From: an uncultured Eubacteriales bacterium
Lineage (GTDB): Bacteria; Bacillota; Clostridia; Peptostreptococcales; Anaerovoracaceae
Assembly (NCBI GenBank): GCA_900553025.1
Contig: USBT01000035.1
Span: 1-12,108 of the forward strand
DNA: 12,108 nucleotides
Reading direction: 5' to 3'
Numbering within the stretch: position 1 is the stretch's first letter; the number at the start of each line of letters is the position of its first letter. The notes below the pieces were generated by a model. The model was not told the origin of the DNA, did not search any database, and saw only the letters and a program-made list of their open reading frames with translations. The position numbers and the translations under genes were made by a program. This document shows positions 1 to 6,271 of this stretch, piece by piece.

Positions 1-675
1 TTCCGATTTTATTCTGTTGTTACGAATGTATGCCATGCGTTCGGAAGTCAATATATCGTTCGCCGATGCGGCATAGCTCGAAACGCTGATATACATTTGC
101 CCGGCTTGCAACTGCTTTTTGTTCTTTTCCAAAATATATTTGAATCCAAAATAGTCCGTATTATATCCTGTGAGGGTGCCGTCGAGTTCACGCTTGATGG
201 TATTTACATTTCCGAGCGCAAAGCATTCTGGAGAATGCTGTTGACACATTGAGAAAACAAGCTCCTTGTATGGCATTGTTACATTAAAGCCATCATAGCT
301 CAGGTCTTTCAGGATTTCTCCGAGTTTTTCTCTCCTAGTAGGGCATAGCTTATATTCGTAGTCTCCCCAAAAGCTGTGTACTAGCGGTGATAAGCTCCTT
401 ATCGGCTTCTCGCTTATCAGGCCAAAGGTGCCAGCCTTGATAATTGCTTCTTGAAATTCCTTGGACGCATCGAGTATAGCCCTGAATACCATACCATCGT
501 TGACATTTATCTTATTAAATATTTCCTGCTCTCGATTTTCGTCGAACACGGGTATATTATTTTTCTTTTTGTAGTGTGCAATATCCTCTAGAGCATCTCG
601 TCTTGCATCTAGCAGTCTTGAAATTTCACTATCAATCTTGTCAATCTTTCTTCTGCACTCTCTGATATCAGCCAT
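1..675 (-). CDS. Bifunctional chorismate mutase / shikimate dehydrogenase (C-terminus cut by window edge)
   Basis: Two aromatic-pathway domains are fused; 225 codons are visible. Residues 1-55 fit an AroQ-type chorismate mutase (chorismate to prephenate): IDKID, then LLDARRDALEDIAHYKK, then a NREQE helix. From residue 83 the protein reads as shikimate dehydrogenase (AroE; 3-dehydroshikimate to shikimate with NADPH). It shows GLISEKPIRSLSP (shikimate-binding Ser pair), GFNVTMPYK (catalytic Lys 137) and GYNTD (catalytic Asp 174). At the dinucleotide-binding turn, near residues 199-204, SSYAAS stands where the family has a GxGGAS-like motif, so cofactor binding may be altered. The ATG at 675 overlaps the end of aroC by 8 bases and has AAGGAG 7 nt upstream, indicating translational coupling. 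It is the last visible gene of the aroA-aroC operon. The fusion is certain from the motifs. Whether the AroE half is active is not. Confidence 0.88.
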   Translation of the reverse strand, partial: MADIRECRRKIDKIDSEISRLLDARRDALEDIAHYKKKNNIPVFDENREQEIFNKINVNDGMVFRAILDASKEFQEAIIKAGTFGLISEKPIRSLSPLVHSFWGDYEYKLCPTRREKLGEILKDLSYDGFNVTMPYKELVFSMCQQHSPECFALGNVNTIKRELDGTLTGYNTDYFGFKYILEKNKKQLQAGQMYISVSSYAASANDILTSERMAYIRNNRIKSE

Positions 676-1906
676 TATGGTTCTCCTTATAATCAATGAA
701 TAAATCGTATAAAACAAGTGCTGTAGCCGCACGTATAACCGGTACTGCTCTAATTGCAACAGAAGCATCGTGTCTACCCTTGGTGCTGAGCAAAACATTT
801 TGCTTCATCTTTAGGTTTACGGTTTTCTGGGGCTTTGAAATAGATGGGGTCGGCTTGATTGCAACGTTAAAACAAAGCTCCGATCCTGTTGTTATTCCTC
901 CGAGTATGCCCCCACAGTTGTTTGAGATTAGACTAATGCCTTGAGGATTTTCGGTCGTGTTTTCGTCTGCAAAGCAAAACTTGGCATTCATAAGGCAAAA
1001 TTCGGCATTCGCAAGGCCAATTTCATCATTAGCGGGGCAAAGCTCGTCATTAGCGGGGCAAAGCTCCTCATTCGCAAGGCAAAGCTCGTCATTCGCAAAG
1101 CAAAGCTCGTCATTCGCAAGGCAGAATTCGTCATTATTTTCGCTGCCCCGCGTACGGGCACCGTCAAATCCACTCCCAAACTCAATTCCCTTAACCGCTG
1201 GTATCGAAAAAATCATCTGCCCCAGCCTACTTTCCACCTTGTCGAATATTGGCTCTCCAATGCCTGCAGGCAGACCGTTTACCTTGACCCAAGCTATTCC
1301 ACCTAGTGAGTCCCCTTCTGCCTTGACAGCCTCGACAAGGTTAGAAATCTCAGAACAAAAGTCCTCGCTGCCGAAGGCTTCGGACGCCTTACAGCTGAGC
1401 TCGTGCCGCCCAAGCGATTTAAGCCCGGCACTGAGCTCGATGCCTTCCTTTGCAAGGAGCTGAAGGCATATGCCTCCTGCGACAGCAAGAGGCGCTGTAA
1501 GGCGTCCCGAAAGATGTCCACCCCCGACTATATCCGCATATTCTCCCCACTTAATAAGCTGAGTAAAATCAGCATGTCCAGGTCTTAAAACACCCTCATT
1601 TTTGCTATAATCATCTGAATTAAAATTCTCATTGCGTATTATTACAGAAATAGGCGTTCCAGTTGCATGACAGCATGAATAATCATTCTCCATTCTTACA
1701 CCGCTAAGAAACTCAAGATGCTCTGGCTCTTTTCTAGCCGTCGTACCTGGTATATCCATTCCCATACGTTCCATCATAAGTTTATCAAGCTCATTCAAGT
1801 TGATTTTTGTACCTGAGGGAATACCGTCTATCACAACACCTACAGCAGGTCCATGGGACTCTCCAAATATTGAAATCTTTATATTTTTGCCTATTGAAGA
1901 TGCCAC
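668..1906 (-). CDS. aroC: Chorismate synthase with a 56-residue tandem-repeat insertion
   Basis: This FMN-dependent enzyme converts EPSP to chorismate, the last step of the shikimate pathway. Family motifs run the whole length: FGESHG near the N-terminus, RPGHADF, GGGHLSGRLTAPLAVAGGI, GSEND-type loop entry, GGILGGITTG, and GRHDASVAIRAVPV near the C-terminus. The start is GTG at 1906 with AAAGGA 6 nt upstream; no better start lies nearby. The protein is 412 residues, longer than the usual roughly 350-390. The excess is explained by eight 7-residue repeats (consensus NDELCxA) at residues 258-313, between the GSENNDEF and NNCGGILGG motifs. The frame stays open and all flanking motifs are intact, so the enzyme is probably functional. 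It lies 60 bp downstream of aroA and overlaps the next gene by 8 bases. Confidence 0.96.
   Translation of the reverse strand: MASSIGKNIKISIFGESHGPAVGVVIDGIPSGTKINLNELDKLMMERMGMDIPGTTARKEPEHLEFLSGVRMENDYSCCHATGTPISVIIRNENFNSDDYSKNEGVLRPGHADFTQLIKWGEYADIVGGGHLSGRLTAPLAVAGGICLQLLAKEGIELSAGLKSLGRHELSCKASEAFGSEDFCSEISNLVEAVKAEGDSLGGIAWVKVNGLPAGIGEPIFDKVESRLGQMIFSIPAVKGIEFGSGFDGARTRGSENNDEFCLANDELCFANDELCLANEELCPANDELCPANDEIGLANAEFCLMNAKFCFADENTTENPQGISLISNNCGGILGGITTGSELCFNVAIKPTPSISKPQKTVNLKMKQNVLLSTKGRHDASVAIRAVPVIRAATALVLYDLFIDYKENHNG
968..1135 (-). repeat. Eight tandem 21-bp repeats inside aroC
   Basis: Eight contiguous 21-bp units, read on the minus strand from 1135 down to 968, encode NDEFCLA, NDELCFA, NDELCLA, NEELCPA, NDELCPA, NDEIGLA, NAEFCLM and NAKFCFA. 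Units 2 to 5 are nearly identical. The last three are more diverged, as expected for an array growing by slippage at one end. The first unit begins with the NDEF that belongs to the normal chorismate synthase loop, so the array probably arose by duplicating native coding sequence. Because 21 is a multiple of three, every frame through the array stays open, which creates long false ORFs on both strands. Confidence 0.95.
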
Positions 1907-1930
1907 TTAAAATCCTTTCATTTCAATATT

Positions 1931-1975
1931 ACTATGCCAATTGAGCTTGTCGTTCACTCAAAACCACTATGCCAA
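1931..1975. repeat. Pair of 10-bp direct repeats between aroA and aroC
   Basis: The sequence ACTATGCCAA occurs at 1931-1940 and again at 1966-1975, the second copy overlapping the end of aroA. Between them, GAGCTTGTCGTTCAC loosely resembles the 21-bp aroC repeat. No function is evident. Confidence 0.5.
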
Positions 1976-3211
1976 CCCAACCTTTTCGTCCATCTCTGCA
2001 AGCTTAAGGTCCTTAAAGAAAGATGGATAAGACTTTGACACTGACTTCCATCCGTCAATTATAACAGGGCTTTTAGCAATTAGAGAAACCAAGGCAGCCA
2101 TCATTACCATTCTATGGTCCTGCGTCATAATGTATATGAATTCTCCATCGTCTTTTTCTGCAAGACCACCCTCAATAACTATATCTCCATCCTCATATAA
2201 GAACCTTCCGCCCGCAGCTGAAATGATTTCCTCAATTCCCTTAATGCGGTCGCTTTCTTTGCTTGCAAGCGCATCTATGCCCGCGAAACGTGTTTTGTTC
2301 TTTCGCGATAGAGCCAAAACTGCTAAATTTGGGACCAAGTCAGGTGTAGCCGTGCAATCGATTGTAACATCACCTTCATCATCCATCTGCTTGATGAAGT
2401 CTCTGACCTTGCTATCTCCCTGTATAGAGTTGGTATTGATGCCTTGAAGTAAGAGAGGCTTGCCTGTTAACTTCTCAGCTATAAGCCAAAAAGAAGCACT
2501 TGACCAATCGCCCTCGATCTTATACTCACCAGGGCCTCTGAAAATTTGATTTCCCATTATTGTATATTCAACAATTTCGTGACTCTCATGCTTCTTCGCA
2601 ATGCTAATGCCAAAATCCTGCAAAATATTCAAGGTCATATCGATATAAGACTTTGAAATAACAGGCTTTTCAATTATAAGAGTGCTTTCATCATCTAGTA
2701 TAGGAAGAGCCATCATAAGACCACTCACAAACTGAGAACTGACACTCCCCTTAAGTCTGTATTCTCCTGGATTTAACTTTCCCCTTATGTTTATAACTCT
2801 TTTGTCGTCATCGAGTGCTACTGAACATCCATTCTCCTTGAGCGTAGTCACAAGTGTCATAATCGGTCTTCTATAAAGCGATTCATCCATGACAAGCTTA
2901 GCCCCAACTCCGAGTGCTCCGACAAGTGGCAACATAAATCTGAGAGTAGCTCCGCTGTCGCCTACTGGCAATATAGGCACAAAGTCATTAACGCTATGCT
3001 TTCTCATCTCCGCCTTCTTGATGGAAATCGTCATAGCTTGTAGCCTATCGATAGACTCTTGGGTCGCCCTCATATCAGTGGATAATTCGCCCTCGTGGAA
3101 GTTGCCTTTTACAACCGTGCTTGCAATCCCCTGCAAGCTCTCAAGGAAGGTGCAAATGCTAACTCTGTGGAATATTGATTTAGATGCTAAAAGATTTATA
3201 GTTACGGACAT
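1967..3211 (-). CDS. aroA: 3-phosphoshikimate 1-carboxyvinyltransferase (EPSP synthase)
   Basis: It transfers the enolpyruvyl group of PEP to shikimate-3-phosphate, giving EPSP, the substrate of the next gene aroC. Motifs in order: LLASKSIFHR (residues 8-16, PEP/S3P-binding Lys-Ser and Arg), GDSGATLRF (84-92), KGSVSSQFVSGL (around 155-164), GDWSSASFWL, DLVPNLAVLAL, KESDRIKGIEEI, DHRMVMMAAL and the terminal KSYPSFFKDL. The length of 414 residues is normal. The start chosen is the ATG at 3211, because it has a perfect AGGAGG 6 nt upstream and because the promoter -10 at 3277-3272 lies between it and the longer in-frame start at 3283. GDSGATLR resembles the GESGSTLR variant I recall from clostridial enzymes rather than the enterobacterial GNAGTAMR. 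Confidence 0.96.
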   Translation of the reverse strand: MSVTINLLASKSIFHRVSICTFLESLQGIASTVVKGNFHEGELSTDMRATQESIDRLQAMTISIKKAEMRKHSVNDFVPILPVGDSGATLRFMLPLVGALGVGAKLVMDESLYRRPIMTLVTTLKENGCSVALDDDKRVINIRGKLNPGEYRLKGSVSSQFVSGLMMALPILDDESTLIIEKPVISKSYIDMTLNILQDFGISIAKKHESHEIVEYTIMGNQIFRGPGEYKIEGDWSSASFWLIAEKLTGKPLLLQGINTNSIQGDSKVRDFIKQMDDEGDVTIDCTATPDLVPNLAVLALSRKNKTRFAGIDALASKESDRIKGIEEIISAAGGRFLYEDGDIVIEGGLAEKDDGEFIYIMTQDHRMVMMAALVSLIAKSPVIIDGWKSVSKSYPSFFKDLKLAEMDEKVGLA

Positions 3212-3271
3212 GCCTGGCCTCCTGTTTACTATCATAAATGCTGACAAATTGTTTTCTTTATAATCCATTAC

Positions 3272-3277
3272 ATTATA
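3272..3277 (-). promoter_or_regulatory. Extended -10 promoter for the aroA operon
   Basis: On the minus strand TGGTATAAT forms a perfect TATAAT preceded by a TG extension. No good -35 is seen at 17 bp, which is common for extended -10 promoters. Transcription would start near 3265, giving a leader of about 55 nt before the aroA ATG. Confidence 0.6.
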
Positions 3278-3300
3278 CCACAAAATAGCGGATTAGTATC

Positions 3301-3329
3301 TTGTAATCTGGTTTTCTATGGTATATAAT
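3301..3329 (+). promoter_or_regulatory. Candidate plus-strand promoter (TTGTAA-17-TATAAT)
   Basis: TTGTAA at 3301-3306 and TATAAT at 3324-3329 are separated by exactly 17 bp. The predicted start near 3336 points away from aroA and into the inverted-repeat element and its mini-ORF at 3405. A weak hairpin (AATACG/CGTATT, 3340-3357) followed by a short T run lies just downstream. Confidence 0.45.
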
Positions 3330-3382
3330 TTATTATATTAATACGGATGCGCGTATTTTTATAGTTTAAAATTTTAACATGA

Positions 3383-3512
3383 GAATGCTTGGAGGTGATT
3401 TCAGATGTCTAAGATCAATAGATGGGTGAAATAAACCAAGGGAATGCTTATTCCGTGATTAAGATAAGTTCAACATATACATCACCTCCGTTTATTCATT
3501 ATTAGGAATGCT
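3383..3512. repeat. Palindromic intergenic element with facing Shine-Dalgarno sequences
   Basis: GGAGGTGAT at 3391-3399 is matched by its exact reverse complement ATCACCTCC at 3481-3489, enclosing 81 nt. Each arm is a full-strength Shine-Dalgarno sequence on its own strand, and each is followed at proper distance by an ATG (3405 on plus, 3476 on minus). GAATGCT occurs three times, at 3383, 3442 and 3506. An inner hairpin GGAAT-GCTT-ATTCC lies at 3441-3454. On the plus strand an alternative stem pairs CTTGG (3388-3392) with CCAAG (3436-3440) and ATTTCA (3398-3403) with TGAAAT (3427-3432), which excludes the long-range stem. It separates the DUF1836 gene from aroA. Its role is unknown. Confidence 0.6.
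3405..3434 (+). CDS. Candidate 9-codon mini-ORF (MSKINRWVK)
   Basis: ATG at 3405 is preceded by GGAGGTGAT with a 5-nt gap, an ideal ribosome binding site, and the frame closes with TAA after nine codons. A plausible promoter lies about 70 bp upstream on the same strand. The product matches no family I know. It could be a leader peptide whose ribosome binding site is masked by the downstream ATCACCTCC arm. No gene follows on this strand, so a classic leader role is doubtful. An even shorter counterpart (MLNLS, 3476-3459) sits on the minus strand. Confidence 0.3.
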   Translation: MSKINRWVK

Positions 3513-4023
3513 ACTTAGCTTCATTTTTCAACAAAAAAACCTTATTCACATAGTATTTGCTAGCAAACGCCATGACCGCAGATGAGCATATTCCTCTGGG
3601 GTCTTTTTCATTGCACAAAATATTTTGCTTCCCCTGCATCAGCACGTTTTCTGTTGTTTCTTCTACGAGCTGGCAGAAATAATTATATGATTCCTCGGGA
3701 TTGCTCGCATCTATTGCCAGACTAATCAGCTGCGAGATTTCCTTTATGGTAAAAATATCCTTTAGGACTGCTATTGCAATGAGAGAAGCCAAAGCTGTTT
3801 TGTCGTAACGCTTCTTTACAGGTGACTGAATAAAACCATGCTTGACATAATTATTTACCATTGTCTGCGTTAATATTCTTCCGTTCTTATCGCCCTCAAG
3901 ATATTTCTCCAAATTTCCATTGACTAGTTCAAGGACCTGCTCAAGATATAATGAAATATCCGGCAGTTCATCCCATCGAGGTAGTACAATTATATATTCT
4001 TTCACTTTATCTTTATCTTGCAT
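3511..4023 (-). CDS. DUF1836 family putative transcriptional regulator
   Basis: This 170-residue protein has the DUF1836 signature: LPRWDELPDISLYLEQVLELV near the N-terminus, then LTQTMVNNYVKHGFIQSPVKKRYDKTALASLIAIAVLKDIFTIKEISQLI. The TMVNNYVKHG...PVKKRYD segment reads like a MerR-type winged helix-turn-helix, and the family is generally thought to regulate transcription, although targets are not established. The C-terminal half is helical and poorly conserved. The ATG at 4023 has AAGGTG about 5 nt upstream. The gene is divergent from the acyl-CoA synthetase gene, with the two promoters' -35 boxes almost touching, so it may control itself and that neighbour; this is inference. No terminator follows before the palindromic element at 3391-3489. 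Confidence 0.85.
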   Translation of the reverse strand: MQDKDKVKEYIIVLPRWDELPDISLYLEQVLELVNGNLEKYLEGDKNGRILTQTMVNNYVKHGFIQSPVKKRYDKTALASLIAIAVLKDIFTIKEISQLISLAIDASNPEESYNYFCQLVEETTENVLMQGKQNILCNEKDPRGICSSAVMAFASKYYVNKVFLLKNEAK

Positions 4024-4123
4024 ATATTCACCTTACCTAATTAAGAATCCGCCTTTAATAAAACATAGCACATTATTAGTACGATAACACCAAATTAAAA
4101 TTGATTTATTATATACCTAAATC

Positions 4124-4152
4124 ATTATAACCTGATATAAATTTGCAGTCAA
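4124..4152 (-). promoter_or_regulatory. Promoter of the DUF1836 gene (TTGACT-17-TATAAT)
   Basis: On the minus strand TTGACT (4152-4147) and TATAAT (4129-4124) are 17 bp apart. The predicted start is near 4117, leaving a leader of about 95 nt. A second TATAAT at 4113-4108 lacks a -35. Confidence 0.7.
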
Positions 4153-4155
4153 GGC

Positions 4156-4184
4156 TTGACAACGTCATTATAATCGTATAACAT
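4156..4184 (+). promoter_or_regulatory. Promoter of the acyl-CoA synthetase gene (TTGACA-17-TAACAT)
   Basis: A perfect -35 TTGACA (4156-4161) is followed after 17 bp by TAACAT (4179-4184), a 4/6 match to the -10. The -35 is only 3 bp from the opposing -35 of the DUF1836 gene, and the two form an inverted pair AGTCAA-GGC-TTGACA. Confidence 0.6.
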
Positions 4185-4196
4185 GGTTATCATAAC
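4178..4196. promoter_or_regulatory. Candidate operator over the -10 (ATAAC/GTTAT half-sites)
   Basis: Three alternating half-sites, ATAAC (4178), GTTAT (4186) and ATAAC (4192), make two overlapping palindromes, ATAAC-ATG-GTTAT and GTTAT-C-ATAAC. They cover the -10 box and the predicted start of the acyl-CoA synthetase gene, a typical repressor position. The DUF1836 protein is an obvious but untested candidate binder. Confidence 0.4.
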
Positions 4197-4203
4197 TAGA
4201 TTG

Positions 4204-4234
4204 TTTTTGTGACAAAAAATTTGTTTTAAAACAA
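4204..4234. promoter_or_regulatory. Two palindromes in the acyl-CoA synthetase leader
   Basis: TTTTTGT-G-ACAAAAA (4204-4218) and TTGTTTTAAAACAA (4221-4234) are perfect palindromes lying 42 to 72 bp before the start codon, inside the predicted 5' leader. They share TTGT/ACAA ends. They could be operator sites or simple RNA hairpins; AT-rich palindromes can also arise by chance. Confidence 0.35.
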
Positions 4235-4275
4235 TGTTTCAGTATAACTAACTCCAAGACAAAAGAGGATACAAA

Positions 4276-6039
4276 ATGAATGATAATATAAAAATCAGCA
4301 AAAAGCTACCAAGGGTTAATAAATACGAATATAAGGATAACTTCAGAGATTTTATCGATTATTACTGTGGTAGGTACGCAAATGATATAGCCTTCATTAT
4401 CAAAGAAAGACGTGAAACAAAAACCGTATCGGCACAGTACAGATATATTTCTTTCCAAGAATTTGCTCATGATGTCTATACTTTTTCTGCATTTCTTTCA
4501 TCAAAATCATTCCAAGATGAGCCTATCGCAATCATCGGTAAGAACTCATACGAATGGTTTACTACATACATGGCCATATTGACATATGGAAACATAGCCG
4601 TACCGCTCGACAAAGATTTGCCTGCCAGCGAAACGATAAGCTCGCTTGAAAGGAGCAAATCAAAAACTCTGGTTTATGATAAGGAAAAATCAAAATTAGT
4701 TGACGAGCTTAGAGAACACTTCGGTAACAGTATTAACTTTATATCAATGGAAGATATGCCATCAATTATTGAAGCAGGCACAGAGCTCGTAAACTCAGGC
4801 TATAGCAAGCATCGAGAGAAAATCATTGACCCCGAATCGCTTGCAGTTATTTTGTTCACCTCAGGAACGACATCCGCTTCAAAAGCCGTAATGCTCAGTC
4901 AACAAAATATTTTGTCTGTCTCATACGATTGCGTTACGACTGAGGATATCAGGCGCGGCGATATAAACATGGCTTTTCTCCCGTATCACCACACCTTCGG
5001 CTCGGGCGGACAGATTGTTATGATAAACAGTGGGGTTACGACTGCATTCTGCGACGGACTTAAATATGTACAGAAAAACCTCATCGAATATCAGGTGTCG
5101 CTTTTTGTCTGTGTTCCGATTTTGATTGAGGCGATTTATAAGAGGATAATTTCATCTATCAAAAAGCAAGGAAAAGAAAAGCAATTTGCCGCTGCACTTG
5201 CTACATCTCGTGCTCTAAGGCGAATCGGCATCGATATGAGGCGCAAAATATTCAAGGATATCATCAATCAGCTCGGTGGCAAGCTCAGATTCATAATTTC
5301 AGGGGCTTCCCCCATTGACCCGGTTTGTTGGCAAAATCTCAACGACTTCGGCATCACTGTTGTGCAGGGATTCGGCTTGACTGAAACGGCTCCTGTGGTT
5401 GCTGCTGAGACCAAAAAATGTCAACGCAAGGGTTCCTGTGGTTTGTCAATGCCTTCTGTAGACACTGCTCTCTATGATGTAAATTCTGAGGGCGTTGGTG
5501 AATTGATTACGAGGGGACCTAACGTTATGCTTGGCTATATGGATAACGATGAGGCAACAAAAGAAACGCTTGTCGATGGTTGGCTTCATACTGGAGATTT
5601 GGCTAAGATAGACAGGAACGGCTATATCTACATTCTCGGCAGAAAGAAAAATGTCATAGTCCTTAAGAATGGAAAAAATGTATATCCAGAAGAAATTGAA
5701 GCCTTAATACTAAATCTTCCATTTGTAAAAGAGGTCTTTGTCTTCGGTCAATCCAGAGAAGACGGCACGGGAAGCACAGGGTCAAGGAGCATCAGCGGTG
5801 AAGGCAAAAATGACCTTGTAGTTACCGCTAAAATAGTTTACGATGCAGAATACTTTAAAACTCACTATGCTGCCGAGACCTTTGAAGATGTTGAAAAACT
5901 AATTAAACTCGCAATAGATAAGATTAACGACGAAATGCCTTCATATAAAAATATCCGAAGATTGATTCTAACGGATCAGCCCATGGAGAAGACTACAACA
6001 GGTAAAATCAAGAGATATAAGAATAAAGAGCAGGCTTAG
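4276..6039 (+). CDS. AMP-binding acyl-CoA synthetase (long-chain fatty-acid-CoA ligase-like)
   Basis: A 587-residue adenylate-forming enzyme that would activate a carboxylic acid, probably a fatty acid, with ATP and then load it on CoA. ANL motifs in order: LFTSGTTSASKAVMLS (about 193-208, phosphate-binding loop), LPYHHTFGSGG, ISGASPID, GFGLTET (about 366-372), TRGPNVMLGYM, GWLHTGDL (about 435-442), GRKKNVIVLKNGKNVYPEEIE (about 454-474) and the catalytic Lys of TTTGKIKR near the C-terminus. The loop has S and A where GxPKG is usual, but the Lys is kept. A Gly/Ser-rich insertion (GTGSTGSRSISGEG) lies in the C-terminal lid. The ATG has AGAGGA 7 nt upstream. It has its own promoter and terminator, so it is monocistronic. 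The exact substrate cannot be read; membrane segments are not evident. Confidence 0.88.
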   Translation: MNDNIKISKKLPRVNKYEYKDNFRDFIDYYCGRYANDIAFIIKERRETKTVSAQYRYISFQEFAHDVYTFSAFLSSKSFQDEPIAIIGKNSYEWFTTYMAILTYGNIAVPLDKDLPASETISSLERSKSKTLVYDKEKSKLVDELREHFGNSINFISMEDMPSIIEAGTELVNSGYSKHREKIIDPESLAVILFTSGTTSASKAVMLSQQNILSVSYDCVTTEDIRRGDINMAFLPYHHTFGSGGQIVMINSGVTTAFCDGLKYVQKNLIEYQVSLFVCVPILIEAIYKRIISSIKKQGKEKQFAAALATSRALRRIGIDMRRKIFKDIINQLGGKLRFIISGASPIDPVCWQNLNDFGITVVQGFGLTETAPVVAAETKKCQRKGSCGLSMPSVDTALYDVNSEGVGELITRGPNVMLGYMDNDEATKETLVDGWLHTGDLAKIDRNGYIYILGRKKNVIVLKNGKNVYPEEIEALILNLPFVKEVFVFGQSREDGTGSTGSRSISGEGKNDLVVTAKIVYDAEYFKTHYAAETFEDVEKLIKLAIDKINDEMPSYKNIRRLILTDQPMEKTTTGKIKRYKNKEQA

Positions 6040-6051
6040 GCCTGTTTTTTT
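6025..6051 (+). terminator. Rho-independent terminator of the acyl-CoA synthetase gene
   Basis: CAGGC-TTAG-GCCTG followed by seven T. The A-rich left flank can extend pairing with the T run. The stop codon TAG lies in the loop, so the hairpin overlaps the end of the coding sequence. Confidence 0.88.
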
Positions 6052-6091
6052 AACAAACTATATTAATCACTAACATTTAGCCATTCTATTA

Positions 6092-6120
6092 TTTACTGTC
6101 ATTATATTATGAACTATAAT
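6092..6120 (+). promoter_or_regulatory. Promoter of the large DUF3320-like gene (TTTACT-17-TATAAT)
   Basis: TTTACT (6092-6097) and a perfect TATAAT (6115-6120) are 17 bp apart, with a predicted start near 6127 and a leader of about 137 nt. A second TATAAT at 6139-6144 lacks a -35. Confidence 0.5.
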
Positions 6121-6211
6121 AGTGGTAATAGATATGCCTATAATACTTTATACGCATTCTGTCGTAAAGACGTCAATTAATGGCTCGCAGAACAAAAGCG
6201 GTATATAGGCA

Positions 6212-6271
6212 ATGAATTTTAAAAGCGACAATAAGGACTTTAATATGAAAGGTGGCAGCATTCATGGCTAA
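6212..6271 (+). CDS. Candidate 19-codon upstream ORF overlapping the next start
   Basis: ATG at 6212 opens a 19-codon frame (MNFKSDNKDF...GGSIHG) ending with TAA at 6269-6271, overlapping the ATG of the following gene by 8 bases. Its own ribosome binding site is weak (AGG only 4 nt before the ATG). If translated it could couple translation to the downstream gene. The peptide has no recognisable family. Confidence 0.2.
   Translation: MNFKSDNKDFNMKGGSIHG

Noticed and set aside
968..1135. CRISPR array
   Set aside because: The 21-bp units are directly contiguous with no spacers and lie inside a coding frame that stays open.
941..1463. Long open frames on the plus strand and a minus frame (988-1185) with repeated SSSFA / SFALRM motifs
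   Set aside because: They are shadows of the 21-bp array in aroC; a repeat length divisible by three keeps all frames open. They have no ribosome binding site and no family resemblance.
3212..3283. Longer AroA N-terminus starting at 3283 (MWYNVMDYK...)
   Set aside because: It would overlap the promoter -10 and has no ribosome binding site; the ATG at 3211 has AGGAGG and fits the family's N-terminus.
3212..3510. T-box or Trp/Phe leader-peptide attenuator for the aromatic operon
   Set aside because: The minus-strand mini-ORF (MLNLS) has no aromatic codons. No T-box sequence (TGGNACCGCG-like) and no terminator with a T run are seen before aroA.
6252..6263. GTG start at 6252 for the large protein
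   Set aside because: The GTG is inside the AAAGGTGG ribosome binding site; the ATG at 6264 has correct spacing and begins directly with the zinc ribbon.
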